In this document: positions 23,708-31,352 of the stretch, piece after piece | Numbering within the stretch: the stretch's first letter is position 1 | Layout of the letters: the number at the start of each line of letters is the position of its first letter | NCBI GenBank assembly: GCA_002390825.1 | Contig: DGQR01000173.1 | Location: forward strand, 1 to 35,018 | Length of the DNA stretch: 35,018 bases | Source: Rhodoferax sp. UBA4409 | GTDB taxonomy: Bacteria; Pseudomonadota; Gammaproteobacteria; Burkholderiales; Burkholderiaceae_C | Direction of reading: 5' to 3' | The notes under the pieces: model-generated | Seen by the model: the letters and a program-made list of their open reading frames with translations, nothing else | What the model was told of the DNA's origin: nothing | The model's database searches: none | Program-made: the position numbers and the translations under genes

Positions 23708-25332
23708 TATTCGGGGCGGAGCGCAAAACTGTGGGCCTGTGCCCGGGGCCAGGTTTGGCGGTAAATCAAGGGCAAACTGGCTACTGATTCGCCCAGCAAG
23801 GCGCCGTTGGGCAACTGGGTCAGGATGAACTGTGCCAGCGAGCGGACCTTATTGTCGCTGCGGCGCACGATGTGGTGGGCCGTGATCTCGCTCGGGTGGT
23901 GTACCCCCACGGCTTGCACCATTTCCTTGAGCGCAAACAAGGTCTGTTGGTGGAAGTTGTAGACCCGATCTGCCTTGTCGGGCACGACCAGGCTTTGCTG
24001 TCGCAGCGGGTCCTGGGTGGTCACGCCCGTGGGGCAGTGGCCCGTGTGGCAGTGTTGCGCCTGGATGCAGCCTAAGGCAAACATGAAGCCCCGCGCACTG
24101 TTGCACCAGTCGGCCCCCAGCGCCATGTAGCGGGCCACATCAAATGCGCTCACTACTTTACCGGCTACGCCAATTTTTACGCGATCCCGCAGGCCCACGC
24201 CCCGCAAGGTGTTGTGCACCAGCAGCAGACCCTCTTGTACCGGAGCGCCCACGTGATCAGTGAATTCGAGCGGTGCAGCTCCCGTGCCGCCCTCGGCACC
24301 ATCCACCACAATAAAGTCCGGGGTGATACCGGTTTCCAACATGGCTTTGACCATGGCAAACCACTCCCACGGATGGCCGATACACAGCTTCATGCCGGTC
24401 GGCTTGCCACCCGAGAGGTCGCGCAAGCGGGCAATGAATTGCATCATTTCGATCGGTGTGGAAAACGCGCTGTGCGAGGCCGGGGAAATACAGTCCACCC
24501 CGACCGGCACGCCGCGTGCCTGTGCAATCTCGGGGGTGACTTTGGGGCCCGGCAACATGCCGCCATGGCCCGGCTTGGCACCTTGGCTGAGTTTGAGCTC
24601 AATCATTTTGACCTGCGGGTCGCGGGCGTTGTCTGCGAATTTGTCTGCGTTGAAACTGCCGTCGTCATTGCGGCAGCCGAAGTAGCCTGACGCGACCTCC
24701 CAGATCAAGTCGCCACCATGCACTCGGTGGTGGGTTGATATCGATCCTTCGCCCGTGTCGTGGGCAAAGTTACCCCGCTTGGCGCCTTTGTTGAGCGCGA
24801 GGATGGCATTGGCACTTAGCGACCCGAAGCTCATGGCCGAGATGTTGAACACACTGGCTGAATAGGGTTGTGCGCTGTGCTCGCCGATGGTGATGCGGAA
24901 ATCGTGCGAGGTAATTTTGGTGGGCGACACCGAGTGGTTGACCCACTCGTAGCCATCGGCATGGACATCCAACTGGGTCCCAAAGGGCCGCTTGTCCGGA
25001 TCCCCCTTGGCTCGCTGGTACACCAGTGAACGCTGAGACCTTGAGAACGGCGTGGCCTCGTTGTCGCTCTCGATAAAGTACTGGCGTATCTCGGGCCGCA
25101 CAAACTCGAGGATGAAGCGCAGATGCCCGATGATGGGGTAGTTGCGCAGAATAGATCGTTTGGTCTGGCGCAGGTCGTACACCCCCACGCCGACCAGCAA
25201 GCCGGTGATCAGCAATGAGCCGAAGCCCACACCGAACACCAACACGCTGAAAACGCTCAGCAGCAATGCGAAAACACTGAGCCCCAGCACGGTATAGCGA
25301 ATCGGGAAAACGGCATTCAGGGTATTGAGCAT
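23707..25332 (-). CDS. Membrane-anchored FMN-binding glutamate synthase family protein
   Basis: A 541-residue protein with two N-terminal membrane segments (about 10-50) and a glutamate-synthase-like FMN/TIM-barrel domain (about 120-520): FNISAMSFGSLSANAILALN, GGMLPGPKVTPEIAQARGV, GMKLCIGHPWEWFAMVKAML, IVVDGAEGGTGAAPLEF, RVKIGVAGKVVSAFDVARYM. The motif CIQAQHCHTGHCPTG gives C-x5-C-x4-C, the 3Fe-4S ligands of glutamate synthase. The glutaminase domain is missing, so it may be a stand-alone oxidoreductase whose substrate is uncertain. AAGGAG lies 9 bases before the ATG at 25332, which I prefer to the upstream start at 25398. It precedes the sensor kinase in a coupled pair and diverges from the YecA-type gene. 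Confidence 0.88.
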   Translation of the reverse strand: MLNTLNAVFPIRYTVLGLSVFALLLSVFSVLVFGVGFGSLLITGLLVGVGVYDLRQTKRSILRNYPIIGHLRFILEFVRPEIRQYFIESDNEATPFSRSQRSLVYQRAKGDPDKRPFGTQLDVHADGYEWVNHSVSPTKITSHDFRITIGEHSAQPYSASVFNISAMSFGSLSANAILALNKGAKRGNFAHDTGEGSISTHHRVHGGDLIWEVASGYFGCRNDDGSFNADKFADNARDPQVKMIELKLSQGAKPGHGGMLPGPKVTPEIAQARGVPVGVDCISPASHSAFSTPIEMMQFIARLRDLSGGKPTGMKLCIGHPWEWFAMVKAMLETGITPDFIVVDGAEGGTGAAPLEFTDHVGAPVQEGLLLVHNTLRGVGLRDRVKIGVAGKVVSAFDVARYMALGADWCNSARGFMFALGCIQAQHCHTGHCPTGVTTQDPLRQQSLVVPDKADRVYNFHQQTLFALKEMVQAVGVHHPSEITAHHIVRRSDNKVRSLAQFILTQLPNGALLGESVASLPLIYRQTWPRAQAHSFALRPE

Positions 25333-25387
25333 GGCATGGCACTCCTTCGGAGAGACAATACCAGCCTGCACTCTCTTTGCACAGCTT

Positions 25388-26209
25388 ATGACCACCAATA
25401 CACCGACCGAATCCGCAACTGATCTGGAAATGTCCCAGGGCTACAGCCTGAGCCCCGAGGAATTTGATGAAATTGACACCATCCTGGACGATCTGCGGAC
25501 CCGCCATGACGAAATTCCCCAATGGGAATTCTGCGAAGGCTTTATGGCCGCGCTCGTGGTTTGCCGTCGCCCGATTGCGGCTGACGAATATTTCCCGGTG
25601 CTCCTCGACATGGAAGTCCCGGCCCCCGGCGAGGCCGGTGGATTTACGGATGCCGCGCAAGCTGCGCGTTTCATGGCCCTCTGGACCCGCCGCTGGGACG
25701 ATGTCGTGCGCGGATTGGGTGTGGAAATCAACGGCCTGGATGACGAAAACGCCTACCACCCGGAGGTGATGGATGTCCGCGGTGCAGTCGCCTCTTTGCC
25801 GGAGGAAGACCGCGCGAAGATGGAGGGCGAAGACTTGCCTTCGTTCGGACAGGTCTGGGCCTTGGGCTTTATGTTCGCCGTGGAATCCTGGCCGGAAGAG
25901 TGGGCCGCCCCCCGCGATAAAGAGGCGGAAAAGTGGCTGGACGCCTCCTTGCAAGCCATCGTCGCGCTCACCGAAGACGACACCGACGAACCCACGATTT
26001 CGGTGTTTGACGACAACGGCCCGGCCAGTGTGAGCCAGCGCCGCATCAATGACTTTTCAGATGCGGTGTGGGCGGTCTACGACCTGCGCGAACTCTGGCG
26101 TAATTTCGGCCCCCGTGTCGAGACCGTGCGCAAGGAAGCTGAACCCGGCCGCAACGACCCTTGCCATTGCGGCAGCGGCAAAAAGTACAAGAAGTGCCAC
26201 GGCGCTTAG
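25388..26209 (+). CDS. UPF0149/YecA-family protein with SEC-C zinc motif
   Basis: A 273-residue acidic protein. The N-terminal and central part (about 20-225) has the YgfB/YecA fold: LSPEEFDEIDTILDDLRTRH, EFCEGFMAALVVCRRPI, FGQVWALGFMFAVESWPEEW. The last 18 residues, NDPCHCGSGKKYKKCHGA, are a SEC-C motif (C259, C261, C270, H271), a zinc-binding tail also found in SecA and nucleic-acid-associated proteins. Molecular function is not known. The ATG at 25388 is 55 bases from the divergent gene; an alternative start at the MSQGYSLSP methionine is possible, and neither has a strong Shine-Dalgarno. It converges on the SDR gene with a 10-base gap. Confidence 0.9.
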   Translation: MTTNTPTESATDLEMSQGYSLSPEEFDEIDTILDDLRTRHDEIPQWEFCEGFMAALVVCRRPIAADEYFPVLLDMEVPAPGEAGGFTDAAQAARFMALWTRRWDDVVRGLGVEINGLDDENAYHPEVMDVRGAVASLPEEDRAKMEGEDLPSFGQVWALGFMFAVESWPEEWAAPRDKEAEKWLDASLQAIVALTEDDTDEPTISVFDDNGPASVSQRRINDFSDAVWAVYDLRELWRNFGPRVETVRKEAEPGRNDPCHCGSGKKYKKCHGA

Positions 26210-26219
26210 AGCGGCTAGG

Positions 26220-26942
26220 TCACCACGGCAGCTCTGTGCCGTCGTGATTGATAAACCCGCCGCTCTGCTCCGGCTGCAGGTGGTGGATCACTGCCAGCAG
26301 GCGTTCGGCAGCGGCGTCTGGTGTGCGCACATCCAATCCGGTTTTTGCAAACGGGGTGGACAGGCCGGTGTCCACCGTGCCCGGGTGCAGGGCGACACAT
26401 ACGGCATGCGGGTGGCGGCGCTTTAACTCAATCGCTGCGGTGTGCACCAGTTGGTTGAGTGCCGCTTTGCTCGCGCGGTAGCTGTACCACCCGCCCAGCC
26501 GGTTATCGCCGATGCTGCCCACCTTGGCTGACAAGGTGACGAAAGCCGTTTTCCCTTCGCGGGTCAACAGCGGCAAAAAGTGCTTCATCAGCAGCGCCGG
26601 TCCGATCGCATTGATAGCGAAACTGTGCGCCATGTGCGCGGGGTCGAGCTGTTGCCAGCTTTTCTCCGGGCTCCAGGTGTCGTTGTGGAGAAAACCGGTC
26701 GCATCCAGCACCAGCCGGACGGGTAGACCGGCGGCTTGAATAGCCTGTGCCGATGTCCGGATGCTGTCTTCATCCAGCAGGTCCAACGCTGGCGTCGTGT
26801 GGCGCCCCAAGCCCCAGACTGTTTCGAACTGGCCAGAAGCCTCCAAGCTGCGCACCAGCGCAGCGCCGATGCCGCCGCCAGCGCCAATGACGATGGCTCT
26901 GCCACCACGGGGCAAATGGGTGATCCCGGTGCTCTCATCCAT
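26220..26942 (-). CDS. Short-chain dehydrogenase/reductase (SDR)
   Basis: A 240-residue classical SDR with the NAD(P) loop GAGGGIG (20-26), N111 in AINAIGP, S138 in VTLSAK, and Y155-x3-K159 in GGWYSYRASKAALNQ: the full catalytic tetrad. Homologues of this shape (the C-factor or YdfG-like group) act on small carbonyls with unknown substrates. It overlaps the dehalogenase-like gene by eight bases (its ATG at 26942 lies inside the end of that frame), so it is the distal gene of a two-gene transcript. A role acting on the hydrolase product is conceivable but not shown. Confidence 0.88.
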   Translation of the reverse strand: MDESTGITHLPRGGRAIVIGAGGGIGAALVRSLEASGQFETVWGLGRHTTPALDLLDEDSIRTSAQAIQAAGLPVRLVLDATGFLHNDTWSPEKSWQQLDPAHMAHSFAINAIGPALLMKHFLPLLTREGKTAFVTLSAKVGSIGDNRLGGWYSYRASKAALNQLVHTAAIELKRRHPHAVCVALHPGTVDTGLSTPFAKTGLDVRTPDAAAERLLAVIHHLQPEQSGGFINHDGTELPW

Positions 26943-27846
26943 GGAAAAACTCCTTCAGATGGCGCGCAGTGAGCTCAGGAAGCTCTTCGGGGATGAAGTG
27001 GCCCGCGGCCATGGCCACGCCGGTGACTGTCGCAGCACATTGGGCCTGCCACAGTGCCAGCGGGTCAAACAGGCGGTTCACCACGCCCCGCTCTCCCCAC
27101 AACACCAGCGTGTTGCAGGCAATGCGCCCGGCCCCGTTCGGCATTGCCCGGCTGGCGCGGTCGTGTTCGAGGTCTATGCCTGCGCTCGCCCGGTAGTCCT
27201 CGCACATGCTGTGCACCGTGCCCGGCAACACAAAGCAGCGCTCGTACTCTGCCATAGCCTGCGGCTCAATGAAGGTGGTGCCCGTGCCGCCCCAGCCGCC
27301 CAGCTTGGTGTGCAGGTAGGGCAGGGGTGCACCCAGAATCATGGTCTCGGGCAAAGGCGTGGGTTGGATCATGTGGAACCAGTGGTAATACGCACTGGCA
27401 TAGGCAAAGTCGGTGGCGGCGTACATGTCCAGCGTGGGGGCGATGTCGATTACGCACAGGCCCTGCACCCGTTCCGGGTGGTCCACTGCGAGCCGGTGGG
27501 CGACGCGCCCGCCCCGGTCATGCCCGCAGACGCCGAAGCGGGCGATGCCCTGCGCATCCATCACGGCCACCATATCGGCAGCCAGTGCGCGTTTGCTGTA
27601 GTTGCTGTGGTCCGTAAGGCCGGTGGGTTTGCTGGAGTCGCCGTAGCCGCGCAAATCCGGCATGACCAAGTAGAAATCCCGCGCTAGCTGCTTTGCCACC
27701 CGGTGCCACAGCACATGGGTTTGTGGGAAGCCATGCAAGAGCAAAAGCGCAGGCCTGTCCCCTTGCGCGTCCTGGGGTACCCGGGCGTGGATGCGCACTC
27801 CATGGACCTCGAAATCGCGTTGCTCGAAACCATCAAACCAGGACAT
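26935..27846 (-). CDS. Fluoroacetate/haloacetate dehalogenase-like alpha/beta hydrolase
   Basis: A 303-residue alpha/beta hydrolase. LLLLHGFPQTHVLW carries the oxyanion region and FGVCGHDRGGRVAHRLAVDH the nucleophile elbow, with D110 in place of serine. R111, R114, D134 (CVIDIAP), H155-W156 (AYYHWFHM), Y218 (CEDYRA) and H283 (AAGHFIPEE) correspond to the nucleophile, carboxylate-binding arginines, acid, fluoride-pocket and catalytic histidine of fluoroacetate dehalogenases. That family hydrolyses haloacetates to glycolate. I choose the ATG at 27846 because GGAG lies six bases before it, inside the codons after the alternative ATG at 27858. It heads a pair with the SDR. Other haloalkane or epoxide substrates are not excluded. 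Confidence 0.87.
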   Translation of the reverse strand: MSWFDGFEQRDFEVHGVRIHARVPQDAQGDRPALLLLHGFPQTHVLWHRVAKQLARDFYLVMPDLRGYGDSSKPTGLTDHSNYSKRALAADMVAVMDAQGIARFGVCGHDRGGRVAHRLAVDHPERVQGLCVIDIAPTLDMYAATDFAYASAYYHWFHMIQPTPLPETMILGAPLPYLHTKLGGWGGTGTTFIEPQAMAEYERCFVLPGTVHSMCEDYRASAGIDLEHDRASRAMPNGAGRIACNTLVLWGERGVVNRLFDPLALWQAQCAATVTGVAMAAGHFIPEELPELTARHLKEFFHG

Positions 27847-27964
27847 GTGTGTCTCCATGAGTGTGCAAAACCGGGGTCTAAGGCTAAGTGATTTGTAAAA
27901 CAGGGCTTGTCCCGCGTGCAATAGCCACAGGCCGCACTATGATGATCAAGGGATTCACACAGGC

Positions 27965-28819
27965 ATGACATCGATGGGCTTCACCAGTTTTCAACTGCAA
28001 GCTTTTCGCTCCAGCATCGGGGCCGCGCTGCTGTCGCTGGCGTGTGCGTGCGCGCCGGCTGCCGCTCAGGTGCTTCGGCTAGCGACCGGCCAGTTCCCAC
28101 CCTATGCCACCCAGGAGCGGCCGGATCAAGGTATTGCATTGGACATTGTCCGGCGTGCCTTCGTCCTGGAGGGGTTCGAGGTGGAGTACACCTTCAAGCC
28201 CTGGACCCGCACCCTCGAAGAGTCGCGCGCCGGCTTGTGGGATGCCACCGCCTATTGGGGCCGCAACCCCGAGCGGGACAAAGGTTTCCTGATCAGTGAC
28301 AACGTGCTGACCGAGCAATGGGTGCTTGTGTACCGCCAGGCCGGCTTCAAGGAGGCTCCGTTTGACTGGAAGGGGCTCACTGACCTGAAGGGCCTGCGAA
28401 TTGGAGTGGTGCAGTCCTACACCTACACCCCGGAGTTCTTGGCTCTGCAAAAGGCGGGCACTTTGACCACGGTCACCGCGCCAGACGACCTGGCGAGCCT
28501 GCGCTTGCTGATTGGCGGGCGATTGGATGTGGTGCCCATGGAGCGCAATGTAGCGTGTTACTTGATGCAGCACCATTTCATGGACAGCGAGGTGCAAGAC
28601 TTGAGGGCGCACCCCCGACCCTTTGTCCCGAACTTCACCACCCATGTGATGTTCAGCGACAAGCTGCCCGACAGTGCTGCCCGCTTGCAGGCCTTCAACC
28701 GCGGCTTGCGGGCGCTGAAGCGAACGCCTGCCTACACAGAAAAGCTCAATTGGCCCGGCTGCCGCCTGAATGCCGCGGCCCCGGCGCCTGAGCGCCCGCC
28801 CGCCAAACCCAAACGTTAA
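27965..28819 (+). CDS. Orphan periplasmic solute-binding protein (SBP_bac_3-like)
   Basis: A 284-residue secreted protein with a signal peptide (hydrophobic run about 15-34, ending CAPAAAQV) followed by a type 2 periplasmic binding fold: LRLATGQFPPYATQ, GIALDIVRRAFVLEGFEVEY, LTDLKGLRIGVVQSYTYTPE, LASLRLLIGGRLDVVPMERN. No permease or ATPase is adjacent. Proteins of this shape in Comamonadaceae are often single genes and could serve a remote transporter or a sensor. A TATGAT box lies about 25 bases before the ATG but a convincing -35 is missing. It is divergent from the dehalogenase-like gene (118 bases) and convergent with cinA (9 bases). The C-terminus is a Pro/Ala/Lys tail. Confidence 0.82.
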   Translation: MTSMGFTSFQLQAFRSSIGAALLSLACACAPAAAQVLRLATGQFPPYATQERPDQGIALDIVRRAFVLEGFEVEYTFKPWTRTLEESRAGLWDATAYWGRNPERDKGFLISDNVLTEQWVLVYRQAGFKEAPFDWKGLTDLKGLRIGVVQSYTYTPEFLALQKAGTLTTVTAPDDLASLRLLIGGRLDVVPMERNVACYLMQHHFMDSEVQDLRAHPRPFVPNFTTHVMFSDKLPDSAARLQAFNRGLRALKRTPAYTEKLNWPGCRLNAAAPAPERPPAKPKR

Positions 28820-28828
28820 CGCGGCCCT

Positions 28829-29353
28829 TCAGGTCGCAGGTGTGAGCAGCGTCACCAGCCGCGTGAGGCTGTGGTGCAGGGTCGCGGCGCGGACGGCGGC
28901 GCGGTCGCCGTCAAAGCGCTGCATTTCGCTCCACACACCATCGGGTGTGGCCCAGCCGAACCAGATCGTGCCCACCGGCTTGTCCGGGCTTCCTCCGCTG
29001 GGGCCGGCTATGCCGGTCACCGAAAGAGCCACTTGGGCCCTGGAGTGTTGCAAAGCGCCGCTGGCCATGGCCCGTGCCACCGGCTCGCTGACAGCCCCGT
29101 GGGCGGCGATCAGTTCAGACGGTACGCCCAAAAGCTCGGATTTGGCTTCGTTGGAATAGGTCACAAAGCCGCGTTCAAACCAGGCGCTGGAGCCGGCGAG
29201 GTCGGTGCAGGCAGCTGCAATCATGCCGCCGGTGCAGCTCTCGGCGGTGGCGAGCATCCATTGGTGTTTGAGCATCAAATCGGCCAGTGGCGCAGATGGA
29301 ATATGCGCAAGTAGCTCCTGATTTGATAGCGAATTGTCGGGTGTGGCGTTCAT
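28829..29353 (-). CDS. pncC: CinA C-terminal domain protein, nicotinamide-nucleotide amidase
   Basis: A 174-residue stand-alone CinA C-domain (PncC), which deamidates NMN to nicotinate mononucleotide in NAD salvage. Family motifs: LATAESCTGGMIAAACTDL (34-52), GSSAWFERGFVTYSNEAK, ELLGVPSELIAAHGAVSEPV, VALSVTGIAGPSGGSPDKPV and GTIWFGWATP. The ATG at 29353 overlaps the pgpA stop (ATGA), suggesting coupling. Residues 8-26 (SLSNQELLAHIPSAPLADL) are encoded by repeat copy D and do not belong to the domain; an alternative start at M27 (29275) would place the repeat outside the coding region and give a 148-residue protein. The final two residues precede a TGA at 28829-28831. Confidence 0.9.
   Translation of the reverse strand: MNATPDNSLSNQELLAHIPSAPLADLMLKHQWMLATAESCTGGMIAAACTDLAGSSAWFERGFVTYSNEAKSELLGVPSELIAAHGAVSEPVARAMASGALQHSRAQVALSVTGIAGPSGGSPDKPVGTIWFGWATPDGVWSEMQRFDGDRAAVRAATLHHSLTRLVTLLTPAT
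29276..29332 (-). repeat. Dispersed repeat, copy D, at the 5' end of cinA/pncC
   Basis: Read on the minus strand it begins TCGCTATCAAATCAGGAGCT and ends CTGCGCCACTGGCCGATTTG. The first 50 positions align gap-free with copies A, B and C. It covers codons 8-26 of the annotated pncC frame and is free of stops in that frame. Confidence 0.82.
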
Positions 29354-29943
29354 GCAAACCTCCAGATGGCAATCACCATCAGCGTGCAGCCTGCGGCCAC
29401 CAGGTCGTCGAGCATGATCCCCCAGCCGGCCTTGGTCCAGGCATGGCGGTCGGTGTCGGCCTTCAGGCCGTGAAAGAGCCGGTCGGCCCAGCCCACCGGG
29501 CCGGGTTTGGCCGCGTCAAAGTAGCGGAACAGGCCGAAGGCCAGTGCCTGTCCCACCAGTGAGGTGGGGGTGACCAACCAAAGTACCAGCCAGAAGGCCA
29601 CGATCTCGTCGATCACGATGTTGCCCGGGTCCAGCACGCCCATGTTGCGTGCGGTGACGGTGCTGGCCCACCAGCCCACTGGAATGCTCAGGGCAATCAA
29701 TACGCCCCAGCCGAACTCCCCCAGCCACTGCGACAGCGCAATAAACGCCACCCAGGCCCACAAGGTGCCCGAGGTGCCAGGCGCAATGCGAGACAGGCCG
29801 GAGCCCAAGCCCAGCGCAATCACATGCGCGGGGTGGGAGAACATAAATTTGGCGGTGGGCCCAGCCGGCTTGCGCGGGCGGGGCGGGTACAGGGGTTCGC
29901 CGGTCTGGGTATCCAGGGGAATCAGGGTGACAGGTTCGCTCAT
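29350..29943 (-). CDS. pgpA: Phosphatidylglycerophosphatase A
   Basis: A 197-residue inner-membrane enzyme that dephosphorylates phosphatidylglycerophosphate in phospholipid synthesis. Signature blocks: ALGLGSGLSRIAPGTSGTLW, VLDPGNIVIDEIVAFWLVLW and FRYFDAAKPGPVGWADRL, with several hydrophobic helices and a family-typical IMLDDLVAAG near the end. The ATG at 29943 is preferred; the frame could be opened at a TTG (29958). The N-terminal 30 residues are a Pro-rich soluble extension. It starts 34 bases after the ABC ATPase gene and overlaps pncC, so both housekeeping genes may be cotranscribed with the amino-acid transporter. The usual partner thiL is not here. Confidence 0.93.
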   Translation of the reverse strand: MSEPVTLIPLDTQTGEPLYPPRPRKPAGPTAKFMFSHPAHVIALGLGSGLSRIAPGTSGTLWAWVAFIALSQWLGEFGWGVLIALSIPVGWWASTVTARNMGVLDPGNIVIDEIVAFWLVLWLVTPTSLVGQALAFGLFRYFDAAKPGPVGWADRLFHGLKADTDRHAWTKAGWGIMLDDLVAAGCTLMVIAIWRFA

Positions 29944-29977
29944 GCCCCGATTATTCAACGGCGCAGGCGGTGTGCAC

Positions 29978-30712
29978 TCAATCGTGCAACGACTTCAGGA
30001 ATTGCTGTAGCTCCGACGTTTGCGGATTGCCGAACAGCTCTGCCGGCGGCCCCATTTCGTGTACGCGGCCCTGGTGCATGAAGATCACCCGGTTGGATAC
30101 GCGGCGTGCGAAGTTCATCTCATGCGTCACCATCAGCAGGGTCATGCCTTCCTGCGCTAGTGTTTCCACTACGCGCAGCACCTCGCCCACCAGTTCGGGG
30201 TCCAGGGCGCTGGTGATTTCGTCGCACAGCAACACCGCGGGTTCCATAGCCAGCGCGCGGGCAATCGCCACGCGCTGCTGCTGCCCGCCGGAGAGCTGGT
30301 CGGCAAAGGCATCGAACTTTTCTGCCAAGCCCACACGCTCCAGCAAGGCGCGGGCATGGGCCTCGCCGCTGGCTGTGTCTTTGGCTTTTACCAGGCTGGG
30401 CGCGAGCATGATGTTCTTGCCCACGGTGAGGTGCGGGAAGAGGTTGAAGCCTTGAAAGATCATGCCCACCCGCTGGCGCAGGGCGCGCATGGCGGCTGCG
30501 TTTTTGTGGAGCAGGGGTTTGCCGTCTACCGTGAGCTCACCGCTCTGGAATTCTTCCAGGCCGTTGATGCAACGCAGCAGCGTGCTTTTGCCTGAGCCGC
30601 TTTTGCCGATGATGGCAATCACCTCGCCGGGCTCCACTTGCAAGTCGATGCCCTTGAGCACCTCGTTGCTGCCATAGGATTTGCGCAGGGCGCGGATATC
30701 AACGATGGGCAT
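29978..30712 (-). CDS. Polar amino acid ABC transporter ATP-binding protein
   Basis: A 244-residue GlnQ/HisP-type ATPase: Walker A GKSGSGKST (36-44), Q-loop MIFQGFNLFPHLTVGKN, signature LSGGQQQRVAIAR, Walker B AVLLCDEITSALDP, H-loop TLLMVTHEMNFAR. It energises import through the two membrane proteins encoded just upstream. Its ATG overlaps the end of the second permease gene by 14 bases. The ligand is probably a polar amino acid by family, but which one is not known. Confidence 0.93.
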   Translation of the reverse strand: MPIVDIRALRKSYGSNEVLKGIDLQVEPGEVIAIIGKSGSGKSTLLRCINGLEEFQSGELTVDGKPLLHKNAAAMRALRQRVGMIFQGFNLFPHLTVGKNIMLAPSLVKAKDTASGEAHARALLERVGLAEKFDAFADQLSGGQQQRVAIARALAMEPAVLLCDEITSALDPELVGEVLRVVETLAQEGMTLLMVTHEMNFARRVSNRVIFMHQGRVHEMGPPAELFGNPQTSELQQFLKSLHD

Positions 30713-31349
30713 GTAACTTTCTCTCCAAAGATTTGGCGTACAGGCTCACCGGGTAGCACAGCACGAAATACATCAGCGCAACGCAGCTGAACACCAGAAA
30801 CGGGCTGAAAGTGGCATTGGCAATCGTCTTGCCCACCTTGGTCAGCTCCATGAAGCCGATCACCGAGGCAAGCGCCGTGCCCTTGATGACCTGCACCAGA
30901 AAACCCACGGTGGGAGCCACCGAAATCTTGAAGGCCTGCGGCAGGATGATGTAGCGCAGCTGCTCGGCAAAGTTCAGTGCCAGGCTTTGCGAAGCCTCCC
31001 ACTGGCCGCGCGGAATGGACTCCACACTCCCGCGCCAGATCTCGGTCAGGAAGGCGCTGGCATACAGCGTGAGCCCCATGCCTGCCGCTACCCACGGCGA
31101 GGTGTTGATGCCGAACAGGCCCAAGCCGTAATACGCCAGAAACAGTTGCACCAGCAGCGGTACGCCTTGAAAGAGCTGCACATAGCAGCTCACAAATACG
31201 GTGGCGCCCGGCAACTTGCTCAAACGCAGCATGAGCAACAGCAGCCCGACCACGCCGCCACCGATGAAGGCGATCAGCGAGAGTCCCACCGTCCAACGCA
31301 GGGCCAGCAGCAGGTTGCGAAAAATGTCCCAGAGGGAAAAGTCCACCAT
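30699..31349 (-). CDS. Amino acid ABC transporter permease (HisMQ type)
   Basis: A 216-residue inner-membrane protein with about five hydrophobic segments and the HisM/HisQ permease signature: FVSCYVQLFQGVPLLVQLFL, ASAFLTEIWRGSVESIPRGQ and WEASQSLALNFAEQLRYIIL (EAA-type loop contacting the ATPase), PQAFKISVAPTVGFLVQVIK. It follows the first permease gene by three bases and overlaps the ATPase gene by 14. With its partner it would form the heterodimeric channel. Confidence 0.92.
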   Translation of the reverse strand: MVDFSLWDIFRNLLLALRWTVGLSLIAFIGGGVVGLLLLMLRLSKLPGATVFVSCYVQLFQGVPLLVQLFLAYYGLGLFGINTSPWVAAGMGLTLYASAFLTEIWRGSVESIPRGQWEASQSLALNFAEQLRYIILPQAFKISVAPTVGFLVQVIKGTALASVIGFMELTKVGKTIANATFSPFLVFSCVALMYFVLCYPVSLYAKSLERKLHAHR

Positions 31350-31352
31350 GGC

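Noticed and set aside
27676..27700. CGCGCTAGCTGCTTTGCC in the dehalogenase gene as a repeat fragment
   Set aside because: The similarity covers only about ten bases and the encoded KQLARDF is an ordinary hydrolase segment.
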